DNA from: Dendrophyllia cribrosa
Lineage: Eukaryota > Cnidaria > Anthozoa > Scleractinia > Dendrophylliidae
Direction of reading: 5' to 3'
DNA length: 64,000 nucleotides
Assembly: GCA_024195265.1 (NCBI GenBank)
Contig: JAJLRJ010000009.1
Coordinates: 4,263,791 to 4,327,790, forward strand
Shown: positions 1 through 11,700 of the stretch, piece after piece
How positions within the stretch are numbered: the stretch's first letter is position 1
Layout: every line of letters begins with the position of its first letter
Notes under the pieces: model-generated
What the model saw: the letters and a program-made list of their open reading frames with translations, nothing else
Database searches by the model: none
What the model was told of the DNA's origin: nothing
Translations under genes and position numbers: made by a program

Positions 1-194
1 AGCAGCAGCCATAAGCGCCTTGATATGAGCTGACGTCCACTCTCACTGGGAATACAATGTATAGCGCACACGTATGTTTTCCGCTCAGCATTCATCCGCG
101 ACTCTTTATTTTATTCTTCATTTCTTCATTTTAAACCTGTCACGTGACAGAATGTCATATTAGATGGCTGGAAGTTTTTGTTCATTTCTTTCAG

Positions 195-954
195 AAAAAC
201 TACCAACATATCAGCCAGTAAACACGGACAAATGTCCTAACAAGTGCGATCCAACAGCAAGGTGTGTCTGTGGTTTAGTGGACGGCGATTACAGATGCTT
301 ATGCCCAGAGGGTCACGTCGGATCAGGAACAGTGGGACAATGCCGCAGTAAGTTTATAACAAATCCTCCTACACGGAATCACAGTTTTTAAGATGGACCG
401 TATAAAAAGTAGCATTATGACGATTAAATTTTATACCACAGGATCTTCGTCGGTTAAGATCGTTAGGTCCAAAATTAAAGGGATAAAGATTACCTTGTTT
501 TTGATTGGACTGTTTTCGACTTTTAAAGGTATCGATCTAAATTTTTTTGTACCGAAAGTTCCTAAAATTTTCTTTCAAACTTGACGTGATGTAAAAAAAT
601 ACATATGAATTTTTTAATGTTAATGTATGTTACTGGATGAATGTCAAACTTTCAAGATGTAAAGAGCGACGTCAACGACGAACTCCTTTATACAGAATTA
701 TTACATTATTCTTCAAAGGAGTTTTAAAACTACCAGTAGGAGACCAAATTTGAAAAGAAGGCCGGAGAAGCTAGAGTTGCGAATTATCATCATATTAATG
801 GGCAGTTATTTTAATACCATTTTTCACAGATACCACGCAGCACTTTAGAACCTCTAATTTCATTGGACCTGGGTATCACGCAGCGGCTCTATTGTTTCCA
901 GGGCTAGGGTCCATTGTTGTGTTGTTTGTTCCATTGTTTTCTCAGCAACTCTAA
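195..954 (+). CDS. 3' end of a secreted or surface EGF-domain gene (two terminal exons)
   Basis: Two exons are visible. The first (195-347) follows a good acceptor (TTTCTTTCAG) and ends at GTAAGT. It is 153 nt with phase-1 boundaries on both sides, as is usual for EGF modules. It encodes Cys spacing C-x3-C-x5-C, a CxC pair and a final Cys, with one extra Cys (VCG) beyond the canonical six. The second (830-954) follows TTTTTCACAG, joins in frame and stops at TAA 952-954. Its last ~24 residues are hydrophobic (AAALLFPGLG... LFSQQL), which would suit a GPI-anchor signal or a short C-terminal membrane segment. A polyA signal follows at 1127. The rest of the gene lies left of the window, so the family cannot be named. 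The EGF call is fairly sure; the anchoring is inference. Confidence 0.6.
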
Positions 955-1126
955 GAAGACCTTGTAAGAGCTGCGTATTGCCCCATTTTTCAGGTCGAGC
1001 TGAAAGAAATGAAAAAGATGCTTTCTCGAACTTTACATTATATTCAGGGTCTTTGTTTGTGTTATACTGATACCTTGATTATTCAGGATACCATATATCC
1101 TTTATTCTTATCAGTTTCTTACTGTA

Positions 1127-1132
1127 AATAAA
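1127..1132 (+). terminator. polyadenylation signal AATAAA for the EGF-domain gene
   Basis: A canonical AATAAA lies 173 nt downstream of the TAA stop on the same strand. The gene runs convergently toward CEP95, whose stop is at 2556. Confidence 0.5.
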
Positions 1133-2555
1133 TTCGTAGGGCTCCAAGGCAAGAAGAAAAAGTAAAGGAAACTCCCGACGTGTCAAAGGAGCATCTGCAG
1201 CGAAAAAGGACTCGAATGGCTTGCAATAAAGTAGTCGGTTAGAAATAACGAAAAATAATCATTGTGCAAAGCAGCCTGCAATATAATAAATCTCAAATAT
1301 ATCTCAAATATAGCGCTGCGTTATCATTTGATTTCCAAACCAACGGTACGTAAAGCGGTAAAATTTCCGTTGGCGGTTCTATTGTTTACGACTTCCTATT
1401 AACAAACGTCCGGTTAACAAACTTCATATTAACAAACTCCCAGCGACACCGTCGACAGCATAGTGTCTATGCACACATGTGCAGTAGACTCAATAAAGTA
1501 CAAGTTGACGCATGTCATATCTTCCCTTTATTAGTGAAAAAAACAAGAAATGACAAGGGATAGTACGTCAGTACTGTTGAATGTTTTAACCGCAGTCTCG
1601 TTATGGTTCCAGGGCGAGAGGAGATTGGGGACAAGTGGATGTATCCTATAACACCCCGCGTGCTTCCCTTCAAGCCCCTCGCTCCACTCCTCGCTCCTTA
1701 AAATCAAGTAAATAACGACTGGGTTTGAGTCTGTTACAACCGTGATATAATGAACGCCCTCGATATAAAACATGTTACTTGCATTATCCATTATTCTTTA
1801 CAAATATTTGGCTATATCCCGTGATATTATCCTGCCATAAGGTATAACGCCCGTCAGTTTCACAACTGCTTGATGCCGTAAACGCGCAGTAGAATTCAAG
1901 CCATGCAGGGATAAATAGACAACCCTCAAGTGTGACCATTCAAATGAAAGCTATTGAGCAGTACTTTGTGGCGGCGCTGTTAGATTTCCAATATCTTTCA
2001 ACACGTAATTGGCAACTCACTTATCTCAGTCAAAGCACTCACTCAAATGGACTCGTTATATCGCGGTTGTATCTAAGACATGCATTGAACCTGAACCCCA
2101 TTTTGACTTCCCGAGAGGCGAAGTTGTAACTAACGATTGATCATGACTACAGAAGCTCGAAATACTGCCGCAGTAACCCAGCAATAACGACTTGGTATTA
2201 TGGAACAGTACTCGACAAATAACAGGGACTCTTGGAAAGCGAGGCAATTATGGTTGACGAAAAAAAAAACTTTAAACACGGCCTCCGTGCTCTTGCATCC
2301 CCTAACATTCTAGGACGCCTGTCCATATATATTACAGTGCTGCTACTGTTAACAATAGATTCCAATATTTTCAAGTTCAAATTTCGTTGTTTTGTAGTCG
2401 ACATTTCATTATCCAAGTCGCAAATTTTGGTATCTATTGTTCCCGTTCTGTTTTGTGATTGGTTAACTTTGTCTAGGTGGCCCCGGTAACAGTAGCAGCA
2501 CTGTAATATACTGATTTAACTTTCAATATATAAATATTTCATATGAGAGGTGTTT
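1133..2555. other. convergent intergenic region, no gene recognised
   Basis: This lies between the 3' ends of the EGF-domain gene (plus) and CEP95 (minus). A fragment at about 1932-1976 matches, in reverse orientation, the 106-bp tandem family seen at 12850-13325. No open frame here has splice signals or a recognisable protein. Confidence 0.5.
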
Positions 2556-2720
2556 CTAATAGAAAGCGTTGCGAGTTGCAAGTTGGAATTTTCCTCGCAA
2601 TCTATCGGCTTCCAGTTGTCTGAAGTACGCAGAATCCTCGTCGCGCTGTAGATTTTCTTGGAATGCTGTCACGTCATGTTCCAGCTTGTGACGTAACTCG
2701 TTTCGCATTTGACGCACCAC
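2556..2720 (-). CDS. CEP95: CEP95 exon 21, C terminus and stop
   Basis: Fifty-five codons include [20 protein letters not shown] and end in a TAG stop. This corresponds to the family's FFRxLEAxRxR terminus. It is too short and lacks a suitable ATG for a simple ORF scan, but the acceptor TTTCACTCAG and protein similarity make it secure. Confidence 0.92.
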   Translation of the reverse strand: MVRQMRNELRHKLEHDVTAFQENLQRDEDSAYFRQLEADRLRGKFQLATRNAFY

Positions 2721-5700
2721 CTGAGTGAAATAGAGAGAGGTCGAGAGATGAAGCTAACAATAAAAAAAACTAAGACGGTTGAAAAACGCCTTTCTTTCCC
2801 TCTCTCCCTCCAGCCCTTGTTTGTGAAGTTTGCAGAGAAAATCCGCAGAATTCCGAAAGTAACGCACCCCCCCCCCCCCCCCCACCCCACCCATTTTGCA
2901 GTTTACGCCAGTTTTCGTATTCTATAGATCGTTTGCACGTGACGTCACGGCGGCCATATTGGTGTCCCCAAACAATAAAATGGCGGCCATATTGGTGTCC
3001 TAAACGAATCCTATGGGACTTTAGCTCTATTCTTAGTCAAACATTTCCTATTGTTTTAGCACTTCAATATGGCCGCCAGTCACGTGAGTGAAAACACTCC
3101 ATAAGTGAGTGAAAATGCCCCATATTTGTTATGTTTTTCTTTATCGACGCACAACATGCAAACATCTAGCTCTGGTCAACAATTTTTCATGGTGTTAGTG
3201 ATCGATCAACCAGCCACAACAACGTTTAACAACATTATTTCTGAGCTGCTTATTTTATTTAATTCAATCAATTTTGAATGTTTGAAGGTTAATTTTGAAT
3301 GACATTGAACCCTGTGACCCGTTTTTAGGGTGTTTCTTGGTGTTGCGGAAGCCATTGTTGGTTAGCTTTTGTGTTGTGGTGTGGGTATTATTCTGTGTCT
3401 TTTGAATCTTTTGTTTTACGTCATTTGGTGATCACACCATCCGCAACACCAAGAAACTACCCGTTTTAGGGTGGTCACGCAACGCTCCTCTCCACAAAGG
3501 AACGTTGCGTGACGACCCTAAAAACGGCTGCGTTGGAGACTATGAGTGTTTACCCATTTCCCAAAAAAATCCGGAAATTTCGGTTGGAATGTAAATGGAA
3601 AGGTTGCTTTGGTTTGCCCGATCGGAAAATGAAAGGTAGTCCAAAATTACCAACCGGAATATCGGAATCGAAATGTGTACCATTTGTTTTTATCTACCAG
3701 TTCCTGGTCCTGCGCCAGTTTTAATCCGCAAGCATGGCTAATCAGCTCGTTTCTGGCGTCAATGGCAAATGGGATATGCCAATTTCGAACGGATTTCCCA
3801 TTCTGGAGATTTGCGTACCATTTGCACAAACCGTGGACCAACCGGTTTTTCACTGTAAATGGTTTTATGTGACGTAAAGATTAAAGAGAAATGTCTGTAA
3901 AATATCTCACCTTGTCCTGCGCCTTTTCACGCACTTCCATTTCAAACCTCTCACGGGCGATACCTTCAGCCACCAAAGCGAACTGGTCACGATAACTAAG
4001 GTACATCAAGGAAAATACGACATTCAACAGGATAATCAACCTATCAATACTGGACGGTCCTCTAAAGATTGTGGCCAATCACTCAATAACACAGGGCCGG
4101 TAAAACTTGTTGAATGCGTGCCAAGCGCGGGAAAACCAACCTCGTAAAACAGTAATCTGGTGTCAAGCGCGGGAAAACATGAATCTGGTGCCCTGAGGGC
4201 GGGAAAACATGAATCTGTTGCCCTGATGGCGGAAAAACATGAATCTGTTGCCCTGATGGCGGGAAAATATGAATCTGGTGTCCTGAGCGCGGGAAAACAT
4301 GAATCTGGTGCCCTGAGGGCGGGAAAACATGAATCTGTTGCTCTGATGGCGGGAAACATGAATCTGGTGTCCTGAGGGCGGGAAAACATGAATCTGTTGC
4401 CCTGATGGCGGGAAACATGAATCTGTTGCCCTGAGGACGGGAAAATATGAATCTGGTGTCATGAGCGCGGAAAAACATGAATCTGGTGCCCTAAGCGAGG
4501 GAAAACATTAATCTGGTGCCCTGAGCGCGGGAAAACATGATCCCGAAACATGAATCTGGTGCCAAGCGCGGGAATACGCGCGTAAGCCAAGTAACGATTA
4601 GTTTTGGATTGACTGCTGATTGGTCGGAAAAAAAAATTAAACGTTTCTTGTGTGTGATTGGTTAGAGCACGCTGAACTAGTCACCAAACGCTTTTTCCAC
4701 GACACATTTCAAGTCGCAACCTGGCCATCCGTAGTCAAAAACACTTGTGTATAGTTTAAGTGCACTAGCCGAGTAATTTTAAACAAAACTGGACCATTAT
4801 TCTTCGGGTCTCCATCACATGCAAATATGTCTTTTAAAAGAAATATATAGAATGTTGACAAAGCTCTTTTAAGGTTACGTTGGTTTGACAGTCAAGAAAA
4901 CACGACCCATTTCAAATACAGTAATAGCCCACGTATAAGAACCTGGGTTTTAAGAACCTGTTAGGCCAAAATTTTCATTTTAAGCCCCCTCCATATAAGA
5001 ACCTATTAAGGCTAAAATTTTAAGTTAGGTTCTTATCAGTGCCGGTTGCTGTAAAAGTGTATAGGTAGTATCAACATGAGTTTGTTTGTTATGTTTTGTT
5101 AAGGACATACTGTATACTGTACCTGCACTGAACTGCCTATAGGCATTGCTGTATGGTACAAATAAATGATTTATATTGTATTATGAGATGATATTTATAA
5201 TATACTATAATATATTTAAATGAAATTCATATGAAAATATAAGAACCTATTTTAAGAACCTTGTTAGCCTAAATTTGCTTTAGGTACCATTTATATAAGA
5301 ACCTATTTAGGCTAAATTGAAAAATTCAGGTTCTTATACGTGGGCTATTACTGTATGAAATACCCCGTATCCACGCGTAGTAACAGATTTAAACCTAAAA
5401 ATCATAAGTTTGTCAGAGTAACCCGGCCACACGTGCTAAAGGATACAAGTTCTCCAGTGACTCGATTTCATTTTGTTGTCTCTGAGCCAGCGCTTCCCTC
5501 TTTTCCTTAGCGTACTCTCTCAGTTCCCGTATTCGTTGTTTCTGGATATCCAAACCATCCTCGAACAACTTCTTGAAAATCTAAACAGAAGAATATAAAT
5601 CTTCAGCGTTGAAACATGTTTAAATCAACTCTTTCACTCTCAAAAGCGGACAAGATTGAAACAAGGAAATACGCATTTCTTTTTACTACTTTTTCTTATA

Positions 5701-8700
5701 CAACCAACTCGCAAGAGTGCCAAAAATCAAAATTAAAGCAAAATTTCCCAAATTTCATTTTAAAAAATACTGAAAAACAAATGGTATCATGCAAAAGTGC
5801 TGCCAAAGAGGTTTCATTTGAATGGTCACACCACAGGATTCCATAGACAGACTCAAAAGTTAGAACTGCACTACATGTCTCCATAATTGACTCTGGGAGT
5901 GAAATTACTCAGTTTTTACCTATTCTGAGTAGTTTTTTTTTTTTTAATTGTTGATTTTGTTAAATTGAGTTTACTGTAATTATATTTTAGTACTTCATCC
6001 AAGTCTGGCAAAAATATATGGCTGTTGTTGTTTCATTTGCCTTACCTGTTCTTCCCGTGTACGGCGTTTTAACATCCTAGAGCGCATGCGCAGTGCATAT
6101 TCATCGTAGTAGCGTCGCGCACGCGCAGATATTTGTCGTTTGTCTCTCAGTTTGCTTCGGATTGTACGCTGCTGCTGTTCCCGCTCCTGCTTTTCTCGCT
6201 GAAAAACAACGACGACGGAAAATAACTGAGTGAAAGATGAACATGAATTCAAAGATAAAATATCTGTAACGTATCAAGTCGAGAATTTATCTTGGGTCTT
6301 TTCTCCGAAACCGTATGTCTATCCAAATACGTTACTTCCCCCTGAAATCATCTTTTATTCCACGCTCATTACATAAAATTTTAGAACAATAATAATGTAA
6401 TAAATAAATGCATTAATTAAATTGTAAAAATGTAACATTGGTTGTGAAACGAACGTAAGAAATTTTGCTTTTGAGTAATAAAGTTGACAATTTAAAAAAA
6501 ATAATTAAAAACTGAGTGAAAAGGTCAACATCATTTATCATATTAGCCGGAAATATTATGCAACAATGCATAAATATTGTACAACACTACTATGGAAGTG
6601 TTAAAACTCAGAGCGGAGTGTTTTCACTCACGTGATCTGCGGCCATATTAGAGTGCTAAAACAATAAGAAATGTTTGAATAAGAATGAGCTAAAGTACCA
6701 TAGGATTCGTTTAGGACACCAATATGGCCGCCGTGACGTCACGTGCAAACGCCCTGTTAGTTTACACCGCAGGCATGTAGTGTTTTATGAGATAGGTTCA
6801 TACATTAACGCACGCACACGTAAAGTCTTGGCCAAACGCAAGCTATCGCAAGTTGTAAACCTGCGATATCTGGCGACTGCGTTTGGCCATGACTTGCATG
6901 TACTTGCGATCGCTTGCGTTGACTTGCGATCACTTTGATCGAGCTCAAATTTGTCCGCAAATAGGCCCAAGTTTTTCACCGTTTGGCCACCAAACACAAG
7001 TACTCGCAAATCAACGCAAGTCAAGCGGCCAATTACAAATATGACCACGCGGGACAAGGCCGACCAAACTTGCGTGTACTTGCAAATCATCTTCTGACTC
7101 CGTTTGGCCACTCAGCGCAAGTCAACGCAAATTGTCATTTTTCAACTTGCAAATCTGGTTTTATCAACTGAGTGGATAAAGTAAATTGGCCACCATAAAA
7201 AGATTAAAAAGCCGACGTTTCGTCAGAGCGAATCGTTTAATTGTGTTCCTGTTTGGCTAGGGCTTAAAAGAAAAAAAAGAAAAAAAGAAAAACAAGTCAC
7301 TTATGCCACAGTGTAAACCCATCCATCGCTGTTTCCATGTTTCGTTAATGTGTCTGCACGCAGCATAAGCTCACCTTTCCTCGGAGATCCAGGGGCAGTT
7401 AGTCGGAGCGGAACGAGATCAAAAACTGGCAAAAATCGGCGCGACGAAAGTTATTTATAACGGGCGAAGGAAAACTCAGTTTCGTCGTGCCGATTTTTGC
7501 CAGTTTTTTTTTTTACCTCATTCCGCTCCGACAAACTGCCCATGGTTCTCCAAGGATGAAGCTCACCATTCTGAGATTATGATCCAAATCTTTCTTTAGT
7601 ATCCCCACTAGAGCCTCTTGCCGTCGTTCAGCTTCCTCGATGTTTCTTTGAGTCTTAGTTTTCCTGGCTTCAGTGCCTGATTTGAGAGCAAAGCTTAAAT
7701 GCCGCGCCTGCTTCTGCCACATGCTGTGTGCGGTCTGGGGCGAGACATGCAGAAAAGGGAACTCTTCTAACATGGCGGGGAGTAATATGTCCGGGTGATC
7801 TGGGAACGAATACGTTGAATAAGTAAGTAAAGAGAAAGTAAGACTTTATTTAAGTGTCAAGTATTTAGCTGTTAAAGCTAGTTGTGGACATTATACTAAT
7901 TACATAATATAGAGCAGTTTTCAATTGAGTGTCGTAAAACGAAAACCAAAGTAATTACTCTGACCAATCACAGCAGTTGAAACAATCCAATGAACCAATC
8001 AGAGCTCGAAGTAATTACATGTCGGCGGCGCCAAGCGCGGGAAAACGCGTGCGAGCAAGTCACGATTGGTTTTGGTCTTACTTCTGATTGGTCGAGAAAG
8101 TGGCACGAGATTTTTTAGCCAATCACAAAGCGTTGCAATGCAAAACCAAAGCAATTGTGTAATTACTTTCGACACTCAATTGAAAACTGCTCTGTTGTAA
8201 ATTAATAATTAGAAATCGTTATTGTCGAAACGTCTCCTAAGCGGCCAGTTTTCCAAAATACCAAATTTCTCCCAGTCAAATCACTATAGTGAAAACCTCT
8301 TGTAAGCGACCAGGACCACTTTCAACACTGGTAATTTGAATTTTTCTATTGTTTTTTACCTCTGGTAAGTGATTACTCACCCATATTTCGATGTCACTAC
8401 GGACGCAAGAAGAATTATGTGTTACAGTACAAACTCCAATCAAACAAAAATTTTCTCCCTTGCATCAAAACTTCAATACGATACAATATGTTACATTGAT
8501 AGGTGCTTTGTATTGAATTTACTACAGGCTTGTATAATTCATAGTTAAGACCACCTGTGGTCTGACCTCTCGTAAGCGACCACCATAGACCTCTTCCAAA
8601 ATGGCGGCCGATATATTTATTATTTTATATGTATGCTAATTAGCCTAACTGGCCTCATTTAAGAGTAAATATTCTTTGGAATTTTACACACGCTTACGAG

Positions 8701-11700
8701 GACACTAAGGTCGCCATAATGGAAGAGGTCTATGGCTTTTCACTGTGGGTGGTCGCTTAGGGATGGTTTAACTGTGGATAAACAAAACAACGCACGTGCC
8801 GACAAAATTCTGAGCTCACTAACCCGGGCTTCCGCTTCTCCTTCTGGTCAGAACAGGACTCGCTGACGCGCTTCTCTTTCTTCCCTTCACTGGAGGCTCA
8901 GTCTTTCTCACAGGCCGGGATTTTCTGACCTGCGAACGGTAAACAGCTTCCAGCCTCCCGCGCTTTTTCACTGGACTCTTCTTCTTTGGCTTCTTCTTGG
9001 GAACATTGGTAGGCAGCTATAAATGAACAATTATAACTAACTTGTCAGATTGCCTACTTTTCTGCGCCAATCATAACACTAGAAAAATTGTAAACAACAA
9101 ATCAGATTTTGAAGAAAAAACGCAGGAAAATGCCATTCCATCGTGTGTAACGTGGCAAAATACCCCACGAATTAGAAGCCTTTCCCAGGGATATCCATGC
9201 CCGCCCCGCCATTTTGACAGCAGAAGGGGACGAGGTTGGGGCATTGTGCTCACCGGCATTTTTCGTTTCTGTTGCGGAGCTTTCTGTTTTTCTTGTTCCT
9301 GTTGTATTTCTCTTAACTGGTCGCGGTAAGTCTTGCGCATGGCTTTGGTGTGTTGTTTCCGCTGTTCCTCAGCCTCCTCGTACAGCAGACGTCTTAGTCG
9401 GTCCATTCTTCCGGAAACAGGAAACGTTTCTACCGTGTCGCGAAACGTTACGCCGCGGCGAGCGGGACGTTCGGGGGAAGAATCCTCCTCAGTCGACTCT
9501 GAAAAGAAAACAAAAACATCACATGACTTAACATAACATAACATAACATAACAAAACATTACATAACATGACATGATAGTTTATCCAGGAAGCAAAAAAT
9601 ACAAGTTAAAAACACCTCATGAAATGTTCAGTGCTGCGGTTTTGAACTTTCTAATTACAGATAAATGGTTGAGCCTAGACGTAACAGAACTATAGTTTAC
9701 AGCACCTATAATGCTAGAGAGTCGGCCGCCTGGAGAGTTTGTCACTTTCGATAGGTCTCAAATATAGGGAATTGGTTTCGACTTTCAACTTTAACTCTTA
9801 TTGGTCACATTTTTAAAATTAAATTACAGAATATCATGTAGTGAATTTCGTGCAGATCTGAAAACCAGTCTTTAGGAATGTATGACCATATTTTCAAAAA
9901 CAACAACCAAATTATCACAACTTAGACAATCAAAAATTGTGACAACAAACCTTGATCTTTGTAGCTTTGAGGTAACGGTATCCTTGGCGACTTACTGCTT
10001 CTTCCAGTGCGACTTCTCGAGCGAGATGTTGACAAATCTCTTATCGTCCTTCCAGCACCAGCACCAGCAGGCTTTCCACTTCCATAATCTGAGAAAAAAA
10101 AAACAAGTTAACTTTTTGTAAATGACACGAAGCTAGCAAATACACGAAGAAAGGTCGAATCAGCAAACCTACAGGCTACTAGTTTGAAGATGAGATATCT
10201 ATGTCCTTTATCGTTCCCAATTGACCGATATAAACAATCTCCAGTCTTCACCTGACTTGACTTTTAAAGACTATTTTTAACAATATTGTAGATTTTCAAC
10301 CCAACATTTTGTTGCGACAACACGTTCATTTTTTTCAATTGTCTTCAAACCTATCTTTATATGGGGCAAGTAAAACGGAAAACATTTTCGTGAAATAATG
10401 GCGCGCTACAATGTTTCGTTGCAAGTTGATATTGTTTGTTGTGCGTATTACCACTTTTAAAAATGCTCATGTTACAGTAGCAGCGACTTCCACTTTCTGC
10501 AACATAAAAATTTTATGCACGCGTAGGAGGTAATACGTGCAACAAGCAAGAGGCAGATTTATCAAAGACAACGCGACGAAAAGTAGCAGCGACTTCCACT
10601 TTCTGCAACATGAAAATTTGTTGCACGCGTAGGAGGTAATACGTGCAACAAGCAAGAGGCAGATTTAGCAAAGACAACGCGACGTGAAAAGAGGACGCGA
10701 CGGCGCCCGGAATAGTTTGGACCCAACTTCCTGGTTGTGTTATCAAAATCGACAACATAACGCCGTTCCCAACCAAGTCCCTCTCGGTTATTACCCCTTC
10801 GCGCGCCGTTGTCCGGGACGTCACGCAACGCAATATCGTTGCACGAAAATGTTATCCGTATTAAGAGAGTAACGTATCATGCAGGATATGTTTGTGGAGG
10901 CTAGGAGTGTTATCTTGCAGATTTGAGTGACGTGAGAGTGCGATAAAAGTAGTAAAAGGTGCGAGGATTTGTTTGTTTGTTGTTGGTTTTTGGTCAAACC
11001 TCTGCTAAAATTACTGATAAGTACCTTCAATCGTAGACACAATTTTCTTTGAAGGTTAAAAAAGAAGAAAAAAGGGAGGGCGATTTTTAACGATAGTTCA
11101 AAGACACGCGGGGAAAACGTGAAACTGGGTTACTGTTTGACGTAGCTTACCAACAGCACTATCACTGTTCTGCGCTAGCTCCTCCTCTTCCAGCTCCCTC
11201 TCACTTTCACTTCCGCTCTCGTCAGCTTCCGGTCTAAGGTTCTTTGCAAGGAGTTCTGCAGCTGCTGACCGGCGAGTTTCTGTAGAAGGCTCAAGATCTG
11301 TAATTCTAGTCTGTGGCCTGTCAGCTGCAGTCGGCCTGCCTGGGTATGTTGATGCTAATGGCTGTGAAATGGGAACAGAACTAACATGAAGAATCACTTT
11401 TGGAGCTGTTTTTAATTGAGTGTCGAAAGTAATTTCGCTTTGGTTTGGTTTGGCTTTGTGATTGGCTGAAAAATCTCGCGCCTCTTTGTCAACTAATCAG
11501 AAGTAAAACCAAAACCGTTTTCCCGCGCTTGGGCGCCGGCTACATGTATTCGCTTCGAGTTCTGATTGGTTCATCGGATCGTCAGCGTCTAAAACGTTTG
11601 TGACGTTGAGCAACAAGAACGATGACATCCGGGTCTACGATGACAACTGAATGTAGACTGTTACGCTTCTGAGTGTTCAAAAGCTGCCTTCACACGACAA

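Noticed and set aside
4036..4478. Overlapping 99-131-residue frames rich in PDSCFP / QIHVFP repeats
   Set aside because: They are translations of a non-coding minisatellite in three frames of one strand, inside a CEP95 intron.
4118..4570. CRISPR-like spacing of ~30-bp repeats
   Set aside because: The repeats are contiguous, with no unique spacers and no cas genes, in animal DNA.
9071..9574. 167-residue frame taken as a full gene
   Set aside because: Only 9254-9498 is a CEP95 exon. The rest is intron read-through, including the ACATA microsatellite (translated as CYVM repeats).
11098..11397. Independent 99-residue acidic protein
   Set aside because: It is CEP95 exon 13 (11361-11151) with flanking intron sequence.
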